Below, piece by piece: positions 51,620 through 61,300 of a stretch of DNA of 64,000 nt (within the stretch, counting starts at the first letter, position 1; the number at the start of each line of letters is the position of its first letter). The stretch is from JBMNMS01 sp050953445 (lineage in GTDB: Bacteria > Bacillota > Clostridia > Peptostreptococcales > Anaerovoracaceae): NCBI GenBank assembly GCA_050953445.1, contig JBMNMS010000001.1, forward strand, positions 1,116,001 through 1,180,000, written 5' to 3'. Under the pieces are notes generated by a model that worked only from the letters and a program-made list of their open reading frames with translations, was not told the DNA's origin and searched no databases. A program made the translations under genes and the position numbers.

Positions 51620-52546
51620 CTGGAAAAGTTCCGATGATAAATATCGTTCCCCCGAATCGGGTAGCAGGATTACTATATTTTTCCCTGCATTCTCCTCACG
51701 CTTGGCCAGTTGCATTCCCGCAAATACGGCTGCACCTGAGGAAATTCCCACAAGAAGACCTTCGGTTTTAGTAAGTAGCCTTGCCGTATTAAAGGCATCA
51801 TCTGCTGTGACCCTTATAGTCTCATCTATAAGCTTTAGGTTCAGAACTGCCGGTACAAAGCCTGCGCCTATCCCCTGCAGTTTATGGGGCCCTGCCTCTC
51901 CGCCGGAAAGAACGGGAGAATCAGAGGGTTCCACAGCAACTATTTTAACAAATTTACTTTTTTCTTTTAGGCCTTCTGCCACACCTGTTATGGTTCCCCC
52001 TGTTCCGACACCGGCGACAAAAATATCTATCTGCCCATCCGTATCGTGCCAAATTTCTTCGGCAGTGGTTTCCTTATGAATCCTAGGGTTGGCAGGATTG
52101 GTGAATTGCCCTGGCATATATGAATTCGGGATTTCCTTCAGGAGCCTTTCAGCCTCCGCAATGGCCCCTTTCATTCCTTCGTAAGGAGGGGTTAGAATCA
52201 ATTGGGCACCTAAAGCTGAAAGAAGATTGCGACGCTCAATGCTCATGCTTTCTGGCATTGTCAGGATAATGGGGTATCCCTTTATGGCTGCAACAAAGGC
52301 AAGGCCTATGCCTGTATTTCCACTGGTGGGCTCAACGATGATGGATCCGGGTTTTAAGACTCCCTTTGCCTCCGCATCCTCTATCATGGCCAGTGCAGCC
52401 CTGTCCTTTACACTGCTTAGCGGGTTAAAGTATTCTAACTTGGCTATGAGATTTGCACCTTCTGCCCCCAGGGATTTGCTGTAATTTGAAAGGCGCAATA
52501 GGGGGGTATGACCTATGAGATCTGTTAGGTCGTTATAGATTTTCAT
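51614..52546 (-). CDS. cysK: Cysteine synthase A
   Basis: A PLP enzyme that makes cysteine from O-acetylserine and sulfide. The 310-residue protein has the PLP lysine in NPLSSVKDRAAL, PTSGNTGIGLAFVA, the phosphate-binding VGTGGTITG and a terminal LLPDSGERYLSSELF. All family blocks are present. It overlaps the upstream EamA gene by 14 bases and both are read leftward from one promoter. No T-box or SAM riboswitch is seen in the leader. Confidence 0.97.
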   Translation of the reverse strand: MKIYNDLTDLIGHTPLLRLSNYSKSLGAEGANLIAKLEYFNPLSSVKDRAALAMIEDAEAKGVLKPGSIIVEPTSGNTGIGLAFVAAIKGYPIILTMPESMSIERRNLLSALGAQLILTPPYEGMKGAIAEAERLLKEIPNSYMPGQFTNPANPRIHKETTAEEIWHDTDGQIDIFVAGVGTGGTITGVAEGLKEKSKFVKIVAVEPSDSPVLSGGEAGPHKLQGIGAGFVPAVLNLKLIDETIRVTADDAFNTARLLTKTEGLLVGISSGAAVFAGMQLAKREENAGKNIVILLPDSGERYLSSELFQG

Positions 52547-53477
52547 ATAATACCTCCTTTTGTTTTTCGGGCAACTGTGATAAGACTATTGCGGCCAGCA
52601 TAAATGCACAACCGGTCAGTTCCCTATTTGTCATTTTCTCATTTAATATAATAAAACCTGCAACTGCGCCGAATACGGCTTCAGTGCTCATCAATAAGGA
52701 TGCCACAGTAGGTGATGTATATTTTTGTCCTATTATTTGCAGGGTAAATCCTATTCCTGCACATACAATCCCCGCATATGCGATGGGAAAGGCACAGGCT
52801 AAAATTGCGTCTAGTAAAGGGGTTTCAAAGATTATCATGGCGATTCCTGCGATGGCAGAGCATACAGCAAATTGGAAAGCTGCAAGCTTTACTCCATCTA
52901 TCATGGGTAGAAAAAGATCGATTACCAGGACGTGGCATGCCCAGAAGAATGCACCGATCACTACTATAAAATCGCCCTTTGCCATGGTGAAGGCTTCAGT
53001 AATACAAAGGAGATAAAGGCCCACGCTGCCCGATGCCACCCCAATCCAGCACTTGATCCCTATGTGGTGCTTAAGGAAAAGACCTAAAAGGGGAACAATT
53101 ATAATGTACAAGGCGGTTATGAAGCTGGCCTTTGCTGCCGTTGTAAACACAAGACCCAGTTGCTGCATGTAAGCGCCACAGAAAAGTATACCCCCGCAAG
53201 AGAAACCTGCTACAATAAAGATTCTTCTATCTTTTTGTGAAACCGCTTTTTTTTCTTCAGTATCAAGTAGCTTGGAGGGATTGCCTGTTATTTTAGCTTT
53301 CATTTTTGAAAGCCATATTACACATAGTAGCATTATGGTAGCCAGAAAGAAGCGGATGGCGATAAAGGTAAGAGGACCAATGTATTCCATGCCTACACGC
53401 TGGGCTACAAAACCAGTTCCCCAGATAAAGGCTGTGAATAGCAATATGAAATTAGCAGCCACTTTCTTTTTGTTCAA
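52533..53477 (-). CDS. EamA/DMT-family transporter
   Basis: A 314-residue membrane protein with ten predicted helices arranged as two EamA repeats (about residues 8-160 and 165-300). Family signatures are FIWGTGFVAQRVGMEYIGP and the C-terminal STEAVFGAVAGFIILNEKMT. Relatives export amino acids or metabolites. Its operon with cysK suggests export of cysteine or O-acetylserine-like compounds, an inference from position. The start is TTG 53477, eight bases after GGAGG. Confidence 0.88.
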   Translation of the reverse strand: MNKKKVAANFILLFTAFIWGTGFVAQRVGMEYIGPLTFIAIRFFLATIMLLCVIWLSKMKAKITGNPSKLLDTEEKKAVSQKDRRIFIVAGFSCGGILFCGAYMQQLGLVFTTAAKASFITALYIIIVPLLGLFLKHHIGIKCWIGVASGSVGLYLLCITEAFTMAKGDFIVVIGAFFWACHVLVIDLFLPMIDGVKLAAFQFAVCSAIAGIAMIIFETPLLDAILACAFPIAYAGIVCAGIGFTLQIIGQKYTSPTVASLLMSTEAVFGAVAGFIILNEKMTNRELTGCAFMLAAIVLSQLPEKQKEVLYENL

Positions 53478-53518
53478 CTTAAAGCCTCCAAATACAAGGG
53501 TGCAATGGGTCTTCTTCC

Positions 53519-53547
53519 ATTAAATATGATTGAAGAAACCTTGTCAA
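53519..53547 (-). promoter_or_regulatory. Sigma-A promoter of the EamA-cysK operon
   Basis: On the reverse strand, TTGACA (53547-53542), a 17-base spacer and TTTAAT (53524-53519). It lies 42 bases before the TTG start. Confidence 0.7.
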
Positions 53548-53592
53548 GATGATACAATTAAGTTTATGAAGAAATGAATATCAAACGATTTT

Positions 53593-53606
53593 AGGTGAAA
53601 TCACCT
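53593..53606 (+). promoter_or_regulatory. Short palindrome before the acyl-CoA synthetase genes
   Basis: AGGTGA-AA-TCACCT is a perfect six-base inverted repeat 23 bases upstream of the ATG and just before the AAAGGAG site. It may be an operator or a small leader hairpin. It does not match the FapR or FadR boxes I know. Confidence 0.35.
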
Positions 53607-53629
53607 TTCTTTGTAAGGAAAGGAGTCTT

Positions 53630-55363
53630 ATGGCAATGGCCAAGAAAGCAAGGAATAAGATGGATTATTATGAGACCAGGGAGGTCTCCGACATAAAGGA
53701 TATGATATATAGCAGTGTGGAATTATATGCTGATCGAAGGGCTTTTTTAGTAAAGAATAAGCCGGGAGATCAGTATCGCCCCATATCCTATACGCAGTTG
53801 CGGGAGGATATGGATGGTCTTGGCACGGGATTGATGGAGTTGGGGTTGCAAGGTAAAAAGATTGCCGTTATAGGAGAGAATCGTTATGAATGGGTTATCA
53901 CTTATCTTGCTGTTGTATGTGGAGGATCGGTCATAGTCCCCCTTGATAGAGAATTGCCCCATACGGAAATCCGAAATCTTTTAGAGAGGGCAGGGGCAAG
54001 TGCCCTTGTTTTTTCCGGAAAGGTTAGTATAACTGTGGATGAAGCAATAAAGGATTTAGAGGGTTTAGAGTATCTGATTGGCATGGATATGGATGAGGAT
54101 AGAGACGGCAAGAAATCCTTGAAAAGACTTATTGCTCGGGGGAAGACTCTGATTGATATGGGGAATAGGAAGTATATAGAAAAGACCATAGATCCAGAGG
54201 CCATGAATATGCTGCTTTACACATCCGGAACTACGGGACTTGCCAAGGGGGTTATGCTGTCTCATAAAAATATAATTTCTAACGTCATAAATATGTCAAA
54301 GTATGTAAATGTTGATGGAATGGTGGGGCTGTCTGTTCTGCCCATGTCACATACTTATGAAATGACCTGCCATATAATGACATCAATGTATCAGGGTGTG
54401 TGTGTTGCCATCTGTGATGGCTTAAAATACATAGTGCAGAATATGGTGGAGGCAAAGGTTAATGTGATGCTTGGTGTACCCTTGATTTTTGAGTCCATGC
54501 ATAAAAAGGTGTGGAAACAGGCAGAGAAATCGGGGAAGGCGGTAAAAATGCGTAAGGCCATTGCCGTTACTAAGAAGTTGGGAATTGGGAATACCGGTGC
54601 CACAAGGAGAATCTTCAAGCAGGTGCATCAGACGCTGGGAGGCGAAATGAAGCTGCTGATCAGCGGTGCGGCAGCTATAGACCCCGAGGTGGTAGAGAAC
54701 TTCTGTGCCATGGGGTTTAATATGATTCAGGGATATGGAATGACAGAGTGTTCCCCTATAATTGCTGTAAATAAGGACAACTATAGCAAGGCCGCTTCCG
54801 TTGGCCTTCCGCTACCGGGGACGGAGATTCTAATTCAGGATCCTGATGAGAATGGTATAGGAGAAATTGTTTGCAAAAGCGCTTCGGTTATGATCGGTTA
54901 TTATGATGATCCGGAAGAAACCGACAGAGTTTTAAAGGATGGCTGGCTTTATACTGGTGATTATGGGTATATGGATAAGGATGGCTTTCTATATATTACG
55001 GGAAGGAAGAAAAATGTCATAGTGACTAAGAATGGTAAGAATATTTTTCCTGAGGAAGTTGAGTATTATATGGCACGCAGTGATTATATCGGGGAGATAA
55101 TGGTCTATGGAATGGAAGACAAGAAAAACGGTGAAACAATAGTATGTGCAGAAATTTTTCCTGATCATCCCGCTATTGAGGAGGTTTGGGGTGTTTTACC
55201 GCAAGAGGAAATCCGCAAACTTATAAAGAGGGAGATAGATAAGTTAAACGATTTGATGCCTTTGTACAAAAGGGTTAAAAGGTTTGAAATAAGGGAGACC
55301 GAATTTGAAAAGACAACAAGCAAGAAGATTAAAAGGTATATGGCAAACCACAATTCAAATTAG
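53630..55363 (+). CDS. AMP-forming acyl-CoA synthetase, copy 1
   Basis: Activates a carboxylic acid to acyl-AMP and then acyl-CoA. The 577-residue protein of the long-chain (FadD/AAE15-like) group has the phosphate loop LLYTSGTTGLAKGVMLSHKN, the adenine motif GYGMTECSPI, GWLYTGDYGYMDKDGFLYIT, the hinge GRKKNVIVTKNGKNIFPEEVE and the C-terminal catalytic Lys in FEKTTSKKIKRY. It begins with ATG 53630 behind AAAGGAG. Closely similar to the next gene; a tandem duplication is likely. Substrate not determined. Confidence 0.92.
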   Translation: MAMAKKARNKMDYYETREVSDIKDMIYSSVELYADRRAFLVKNKPGDQYRPISYTQLREDMDGLGTGLMELGLQGKKIAVIGENRYEWVITYLAVVCGGSVIVPLDRELPHTEIRNLLERAGASALVFSGKVSITVDEAIKDLEGLEYLIGMDMDEDRDGKKSLKRLIARGKTLIDMGNRKYIEKTIDPEAMNMLLYTSGTTGLAKGVMLSHKNIISNVINMSKYVNVDGMVGLSVLPMSHTYEMTCHIMTSMYQGVCVAICDGLKYIVQNMVEAKVNVMLGVPLIFESMHKKVWKQAEKSGKAVKMRKAIAVTKKLGIGNTGATRRIFKQVHQTLGGEMKLLISGAAAIDPEVVENFCAMGFNMIQGYGMTECSPIIAVNKDNYSKAASVGLPLPGTEILIQDPDENGIGEIVCKSASVMIGYYDDPEETDRVLKDGWLYTGDYGYMDKDGFLYITGRKKNVIVTKNGKNIFPEEVEYYMARSDYIGEIMVYGMEDKKNGETIVCAEIFPDHPAIEEVWGVLPQEEIRKLIKREIDKLNDLMPLYKRVKRFEIRETEFEKTTSKKIKRYMANHNSN

Positions 55364-55396
55364 GAAAGTAATGAAAGGGAGATAGGAGCATAAAAC

Positions 55397-57202
55397 ATGG
55401 ATCATAAATCATATGAAGCCATTAAAAGCAAAGAATGGGAGTACGCCAAGGAGCGGATTGAAGGGATAAATAGCAGTACTGATCCCCTCATAAGGTATAA
55501 GACGAGCAGGCCTGTAATAGATTTAAAGCATATGCTTGAAACCAGCACTGTGCTTTATCGGGATCGAACAGCATTTCATGTCAAGGATAGACCTGGTGTT
55601 CCATATAGGCAGATCACCTATGGTCATGCTAAAGATGATGTGGATGCACTGGGTACTGCTCTGGTATCCATGGGGTTGAAGGAGAAAAAGATAAGTATAA
55701 TCGGGGAGAATGGGTATGAGTGGGCAATAGCTTATCTTGCCATCGTATGTGGAACGGGAGTGGCGGTTCCCCTGGATAAGGAGCTTTCAGCATCGGAGTT
55801 AGAACAGCTCGTTAAGGAGGCCCAGGTGGAATGCGTATTTTGTTCTCCAAAGTTTGAAAAAACTTTTAAGGAAATGAGGGATTCTGGGAAGACGCAGTTA
55901 AGGACGGTCATATGCACCGGAGAACCGAAAGAAGAACAGGTACTCTCGTTTTGGGATATTGTAAACCGGGGAAGGGAGCTATTAAGGCAGGGTAACCGTG
56001 ATTTTATTGACGCTTTGATAGACAGGGATGTGATGGGAGTTATACTCTTCACATCGGGGACTACCGGGGTTTCCAAAGGTGTTATGCTCTCTCACGGCAA
56101 TTTGGTAGAGGAGCTGATGTCGACTCCAACCCTTATGAATGTAGAGCCTACGGATATTTTCTTTTCGGTTTTACCTGTTCACCATACTTATGAATGTACC
56201 TGCGGATTTCTCATGCCACTTTATAAAGGGGCTTCCATAGCGTATTGCGAGGGGTTGAGATATATTGTGAAAAACCTTGCAGAAGTCCAACCTACCATAT
56301 TTTTAGGAGTTCCTCTGATTTTTGAAAACCTGTATAAGAAAATATGGTCTCAGGCTAGAAAGAGCGGAATGGAGAGTAAGCTTAAAACCATATTAAAAAT
56401 AAATCGTAAAACAAAAAAAATTGGCTTGGATCTGGTTCCTATACTTCTCAAAAAGATAACTTCTGTATTCGGAGGAAGAATGAGAGTTATGATTTCTGGA
56501 GGTGCTGCCATAGACCCGGCTATATTAGAGGGAATAGCGGAGTTTGGCATAACAACTTTGCAAGGGTATGGCCTGACGGAGTGTGCCCCCATTTGTGCCT
56601 TAAATCCTGACAAGGGCATGAAACAGGATTCGGCAGGATATCCTCCTCCCGGTTTTGGAATAAAGATTCACAATCCGGATCCAGAGACGGGGATAGGGGA
56701 GATTTGCGCTTGTGGCGGGAACATAATGTTGGGATATTACAACAATGAAGAAGCCACAAGGGAGGTTTTAATCGATGGTTGGTTCCATACGGGAGATTTG
56801 GGGTATTTGGATGAAGACAATTTTGTTTATATAACAGGTAGAAAGAAAAATGTCATTATAACCAAGAATGGGAAGAATGTGTATCCGGAGGAGCTTGAGT
56901 ACTATCTTGGAAGAATTCCATTCATAGCCGAAAGTCTGGTTTATGGCGCCGAGAGCAAGGAGGGGGGTGACACCCAGATTTTTGCTAGCGTAAGGGTAGA
57001 TGATGAGTACGCAGAGGAATTTCTGGGAGAAGGATACAGCGATGAAAGGGTCCTCCAGGAGATCTGGAAGCAGGTGGACGAAATAAATGAAGAATTGGCT
57101 CTTTTCAAACGCATAAGGAAGATTGTTTTAAGAAAAACTGAATTCGAAAAAACAACTGGTAAAAAGATAAAGCGGTTTGTTGAGGCGAATAAAGGAGAGT
57201 AG
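55397..57202 (+). CDS. AMP-forming acyl-CoA synthetase, copy 2
   Basis: A 601-residue paralogue of the preceding enzyme, 33 bp downstream. It has an extra N-terminal stretch (about 40 residues) and the same motifs: ILFTSGTTGVSKGVMLSHGN, GYGLTECAPI, the hinge GRKKNVIITKNGKNVYPEELE and catalytic Lys in FEKTTGKKIKRF. Binding-pocket regions between these motifs differ from copy 1, suggesting distinct substrates. ATG 55397 has only a modest GATAGGAG upstream. Two bases separate it from the DapB-like gene. Confidence 0.92.
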   Translation: MDHKSYEAIKSKEWEYAKERIEGINSSTDPLIRYKTSRPVIDLKHMLETSTVLYRDRTAFHVKDRPGVPYRQITYGHAKDDVDALGTALVSMGLKEKKISIIGENGYEWAIAYLAIVCGTGVAVPLDKELSASELEQLVKEAQVECVFCSPKFEKTFKEMRDSGKTQLRTVICTGEPKEEQVLSFWDIVNRGRELLRQGNRDFIDALIDRDVMGVILFTSGTTGVSKGVMLSHGNLVEELMSTPTLMNVEPTDIFFSVLPVHHTYECTCGFLMPLYKGASIAYCEGLRYIVKNLAEVQPTIFLGVPLIFENLYKKIWSQARKSGMESKLKTILKINRKTKKIGLDLVPILLKKITSVFGGRMRVMISGGAAIDPAILEGIAEFGITTLQGYGLTECAPICALNPDKGMKQDSAGYPPPGFGIKIHNPDPETGIGEICACGGNIMLGYYNNEEATREVLIDGWFHTGDLGYLDEDNFVYITGRKKNVIITKNGKNVYPEELEYYLGRIPFIAESLVYGAESKEGGDTQIFASVRVDDEYAEEFLGEGYSDERVLQEIWKQVDEINEELALFKRIRKIVLRKTEFEKTTGKKIKRFVEANKGE

Positions 57203-57204
57203 GC

Positions 57205-57948
57205 ATGATCAGGGTAATGGTTACCGCACCCAAGGGGAAGATGGGGAGGCTTATTATTAAAAATATTATGGATTGCGATGATTTGAAGTTGACGGGGGTG
57301 CTGGGGCCTAAGGGGCGAGACTACATTGGTTTGGATGCAGGGGTGGTGGCAGGTTTAGGTCGGGATACAGGTGTTTTAGTAGATGATAAAGTGGAAACTA
57401 TGATTGAGGATTGTGACGTTATTATAGATTTCTCAACGGTTGAAACGTCTATGAAAATGGTTGAAACGGCGGTAGCTCATAGGAAAGCCTTTGTTTGTGG
57501 TGGTACAGGTTTTACCGAGGAACAGGAAAAGGTGTTTTTAGGGGCTGCAGAATCCATTCCGATTTTAAGGGCAAATAACACCTCATATATGATAAATCTG
57601 ATGAAGAAGCTGATTAGAATGTCCGGTATAGCCTTGGGTGGTAAATGTAAGATAGATGTTATAGATATGCATGACGAGTACAAGTTGGATTCGCCCAGCG
57701 GTACAGCTAAGGATTTTGGAAAGGCAGTAAAACCCATGGAAGTTGAGTATCATTCTATCAGGTCAGGTGACATTCCAAGCAGTCATATTGTTATTTTTGG
57801 TGGCAAGGGCGAACGCCTGGAAATTTCCCACCATGCCTATAATTGGGAGTGTTTTGCAGCAGGAGCCTGTGACGGAGCAAGGTTTCTCCATGGGTGTCCA
57901 GTAGGCTATTATACCATGGATGATGTGGTGGAGGGTTCCATTAAATAG
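57205..57948 (+). CDS. Divergent DapB-family reductase
   Basis: A 247-residue protein with the dihydrodipicolinate reductase fold: an N-terminal Rossmann domain and a DapB C-terminal domain with DEYKLDSPSGTAKDFG. True DapB has EHH-x2-K-x-D-x-PSGT; here the pair reads His156-Asp157 with Lys160 kept, so the catalytic His remains but the second His is Asp. The dinucleotide motif is APKGKMG rather than G-x-x-G-x-MG, and the usual PN-x-S-x-GVN loop reads NNTSYMINLM. It may be a diverged DapB or a related reductase. Its place after two acyl-CoA synthetases, two bases from the second, points to the latter. Confidence 0.8.
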   Translation: MIRVMVTAPKGKMGRLIIKNIMDCDDLKLTGVLGPKGRDYIGLDAGVVAGLGRDTGVLVDDKVETMIEDCDVIIDFSTVETSMKMVETAVAHRKAFVCGGTGFTEEQEKVFLGAAESIPILRANNTSYMINLMKKLIRMSGIALGGKCKIDVIDMHDEYKLDSPSGTAKDFGKAVKPMEVEYHSIRSGDIPSSHIVIFGGKGERLEISHHAYNWECFAAGACDGARFLHGCPVGYYTMDDVVEGSIK

Positions 57949-57993
57949 GCTAATAAGGTTAGTGTAAGAGTCGGGATTTTGCATGATTAATAG

Positions 57994-58023
57994 AAAACCG
58001 GGAGGTGTTCTCCTGGTTTTTTT
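57994..58023 (+). terminator. Rho-independent terminator after the DapB-like gene
   Basis: AAAACCGGGAG (57994-58004) pairs with CTCCTGGTTTT (58010-58020) over 11 positions with one G-U, loop GTGTT, and continues as a T run. Confidence 0.85.
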
Positions 58024-58140
58024 GATTATAAAGAATTTGTGGTATTACAGTGCAATTAACTTGATTAATAGTTTATTCCGGATTGCAGGGATAGATTAAT
58101 GGTGTAACCAATGGTCGGAATGGTGAATAATTATGGTAAT

Positions 58141-58171
58141 TAGTCCAGTTAAATCGAATTTAACTGGACTA
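58141..58171 (+). promoter_or_regulatory. Perfect 14-bp inverted repeat in the giant SLH gene leader
   Basis: TAGTCCAGTTAAAT and ATTTAACTGGACTA flank CGA. It lies 150 bases before the giant SLH gene and is not followed by a T-tract. It may be an operator or an mRNA-stabilising hairpin. No gene is seen in the surrounding 57949-58320. Confidence 0.5.
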
Positions 58172-58268
58172 TTAACCTATTATGGGGTAAAATATATTCC
58201 GCTGGGCTAATTCTAGAGCTTTGCTGAGAAGAATAACATAAAGCGTGTGAATAGTGTTATTATATGGG

Positions 58269-58297
58269 ATTTATATTGTTTTAGTTTCAATATAAAT
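58269..58297 (+). promoter_or_regulatory. 10-bp leader hairpin before the giant SLH gene
   Basis: ATTTATATTG and CAATATAAAT pair around a nine-base loop, ending nine bases before the AAGGGAGG ribosome site. A weak AT-only stem, possibly affecting translation. Confidence 0.4.
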
Positions 58298-58320
58298 GAT
58301 TATATAAGGGAGGAAATGAG

Positions 58321-61300
58321 ATGAAGCAAAAGAAGATGTTAGCGATACTAATGACGGTAATGATGGTTCTTACCATGATGCCCTTGGGAGTTTTCGCTGA
58401 TGCAGATGAAACCGTTTCAAATGTAGAGGAACAGGTGGAGGAAGTGACAGGGGAATCTGTGGATGGAGCCACGGAAGAACCCGGTGATGCAGCAATAGAT
58501 AAGCCGGGGGATGATGTGACAGAAGAACCCGGTGATGCTGTAACAGATGAGCCTGAGGAAGAAGTAGCGGGAGAATCTGCTACAAAGGGCTTTGCCGATA
58601 TGCCCAACAATTGGTCCACTTCGGCTTTGGAAAAGGCTGTTGCTAATGGACTTTTAAAGGGTTATGCAGAAGGGGATAAGCTGCTCATTAAAGCAACGGC
58701 ACCTATTAAAAGGGCTGAGATGGCAGCGGTAGTAAACCGTGCCTTTGGGGCAGTAAAAAAGGCAGGCTTAGGTGGAGTTACCGATGTGGCCGCCACTTCA
58801 TGGTATGCGGATGATATAGCAAAGGCTGTGATGATGGGAACCTTTATGAAGGATAACAAAATGCGTCCAGAGGATGGGATTACAAGACAGGAAGCCTTTA
58901 CCGTTCTTGCAAGAGCTTTTAAGATAACATCGGAAGGTACCGGTGGATTAAATAGCTTTACAGATAAGGGGCAGGTTGCTGCCTGGGCAGAAAATAGCCT
59001 TTCTGCCATGGTGACTGCCGGTTATGTACAAGGATCGGGAGGCAAGATAAATCCAAAAGCCAATATAAGCAGAGCAGAGTTTGCAGTGGTAATGGATAAC
59101 CTTGTTAAGCAATATATTGTAAGTCCGGGGGAAGTTACGGAAGTTGTTACGAAGGGCAATGTACTTGTACGTTCGTCGGATGTGACTCTTAGGAACGTGA
59201 CTATCAACGGAGACCTTATAATAGCAGATGGAGTAGGCGAAGGTGATGTAACTTTGGATGGTGTTACTGTAACCGGCAGAACCGTGGTAAGAGGCGGCGG
59301 TGAAAACTCCATAGTGATTAAAGGGAATTCGGACCTTGGCAAGGTGATCGTATATAAGGTGGATGGCAAGGTAAGGATAGCGGTTCAGGGTGGAGCCGAT
59401 GTAGAGATCATATATATTGAAGATGGTTCCGATGATGTTAAGGTAGAAGGTACAATCGGGACATTGGAGGTAGGTGGAAGCAGTCTTGTAACCACAAGCA
59501 ATGCAACTATAACGACAGCCATATTAAGCGGAGAAGGAGCTAGCCTAATATTGGGCTCAGGCACCACGGTGAAGAATGGTGAGATAACCGGGAACGCCTC
59601 AGGCATAACGGTAGATAAAGGAGCCACCGTGGAGAACATAATCATAAGCGGTGATAATGCAAAAATAGGTGGAAGCGGTACTGTAAAAACTGTGGAAGTA
59701 AAAGAAGGTGCAGATGGTGCATCTGTAACAACACCGAACACCAAGGTTGTGGACGGTAAGGAGGAGGTAACTACTCCACCGGCTACTGGTGGTGGAGGCG
59801 GTGGAAATTCCTCGGCTAATAAGGTGAGTGCTATTACTATAACACCAAGCATTGATGTTACAGGTGGTGTTGCCAATGGTGCTAATGTTGTTTTAACAAT
59901 GACAACACCAACAGATGGTGCTAAGATTTACTACACTAAAGATGGTAGCGCACCATCAGAAGATTCACCAGAATATGATGGAGGTAATAAACCAGTTATA
60001 GATAATGACAATCTAGCTGGAGCAACAATAACAGTTAGGGCAAAAGCCTTCAAAAGCGGTATGAATCCATCAGATGAAGCAACAATAAATATCACCTTTA
60101 AAGTAGTAGGTTATCTTCAAGCTTACTGGGATGCAGTAGCTGAAGTAGAAGCTTTAGATGAAGATGACTATACAACACCAAGCTGGGCGCTATATGAAGC
60201 AGCTATGGTAGGAGTAAATCTCGACCTAGATGAAAATGATGCTCAGGGTACGATTGAGGATGCAACAGATGCTATCAATACGGCTTTAGCTATACTAGTT
60301 AAGACTTCAGATGTTGATACAGAAACCTATGATGCAGCAGTTGCTCAAGTACAAGCTTTAAATGAAGAAGACTATTCAGATGGATGGAATGCAATCGAAG
60401 CTCTTGATTTAACTTTGACAGCAAAAGATGGCCAAGCAGCACTAGATGCTGAAGTTACTGCCATACAAAATGCAATTGCAGGTCTAGTTCGTGAAGATGG
60501 TAAATCAAACACCATCTTGTATGATGCAGCAGTAGCAAAAGTACCAGCAGATAATGATGATGACACATATACAACACCAAGCTGGACAGCATTTGAGGCA
60601 GCAATTGCTTTAGCAGATTTAACCTTAACAGAAGATAATGAGCAAGTTGATATCAACGCAGCAACAACTGCAATCAATAATGCACTTGGGTTATTAGTAG
60701 AGACAGCAAGTGTTGATACAAGTGCTTATGCTGCAAAAGTTGCAGAGGTAAATGCGTTAGTAAAAGCTGATTATACAAATGCAAGTTGGACATTGTATGA
60801 AGCGGCAATTGGTGAATGTGACTTGACTTTAACAGCAAAAGCTGGCCAAGCAGCTATTGATAATGAAGTAGATGCAATCCAAGCGGCTCTTGATCTGCTA
60901 GTAGAAAAAGCAGACCTAACAGATTACAATGCGGCTTTAGCAGCAGTTGATGAAAAAGACTACACAGAGGATAGCTGGGAAGATTATCAACTAGTTGTAA
61001 CTGCTAATGTTGTTACGGCAGAAGATAGCCAGGAAGATGTTAACGATGCAACGGCAGCAATCATAGCTGCACAAGCTGACTTAGTCTTTGCAGGTCAAGC
61101 AGCTCTTGATGCAGCGAAAGCAGCAGCAGCAGCACTTGATGAAGAAGACTACACCGAAGAAAGCTGGGAAGCATTGACAGATGCCCTGGCACTACCAGAA
61201 ACAACAAATGCAGAAGTAGTTGCTAAAACAACAGCAATTAATGATGCAATTGATGAACTGGAAGAGGCAGAAGTAGTAGATAAATCAGCCTTAACAACAG

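Noticed and set aside
53478..53629. T-box or SAM riboswitch controlling the EamA-cysK operon
   Set aside because: The leader is only about 35 bases from the promoter to the start codon, too short for either.
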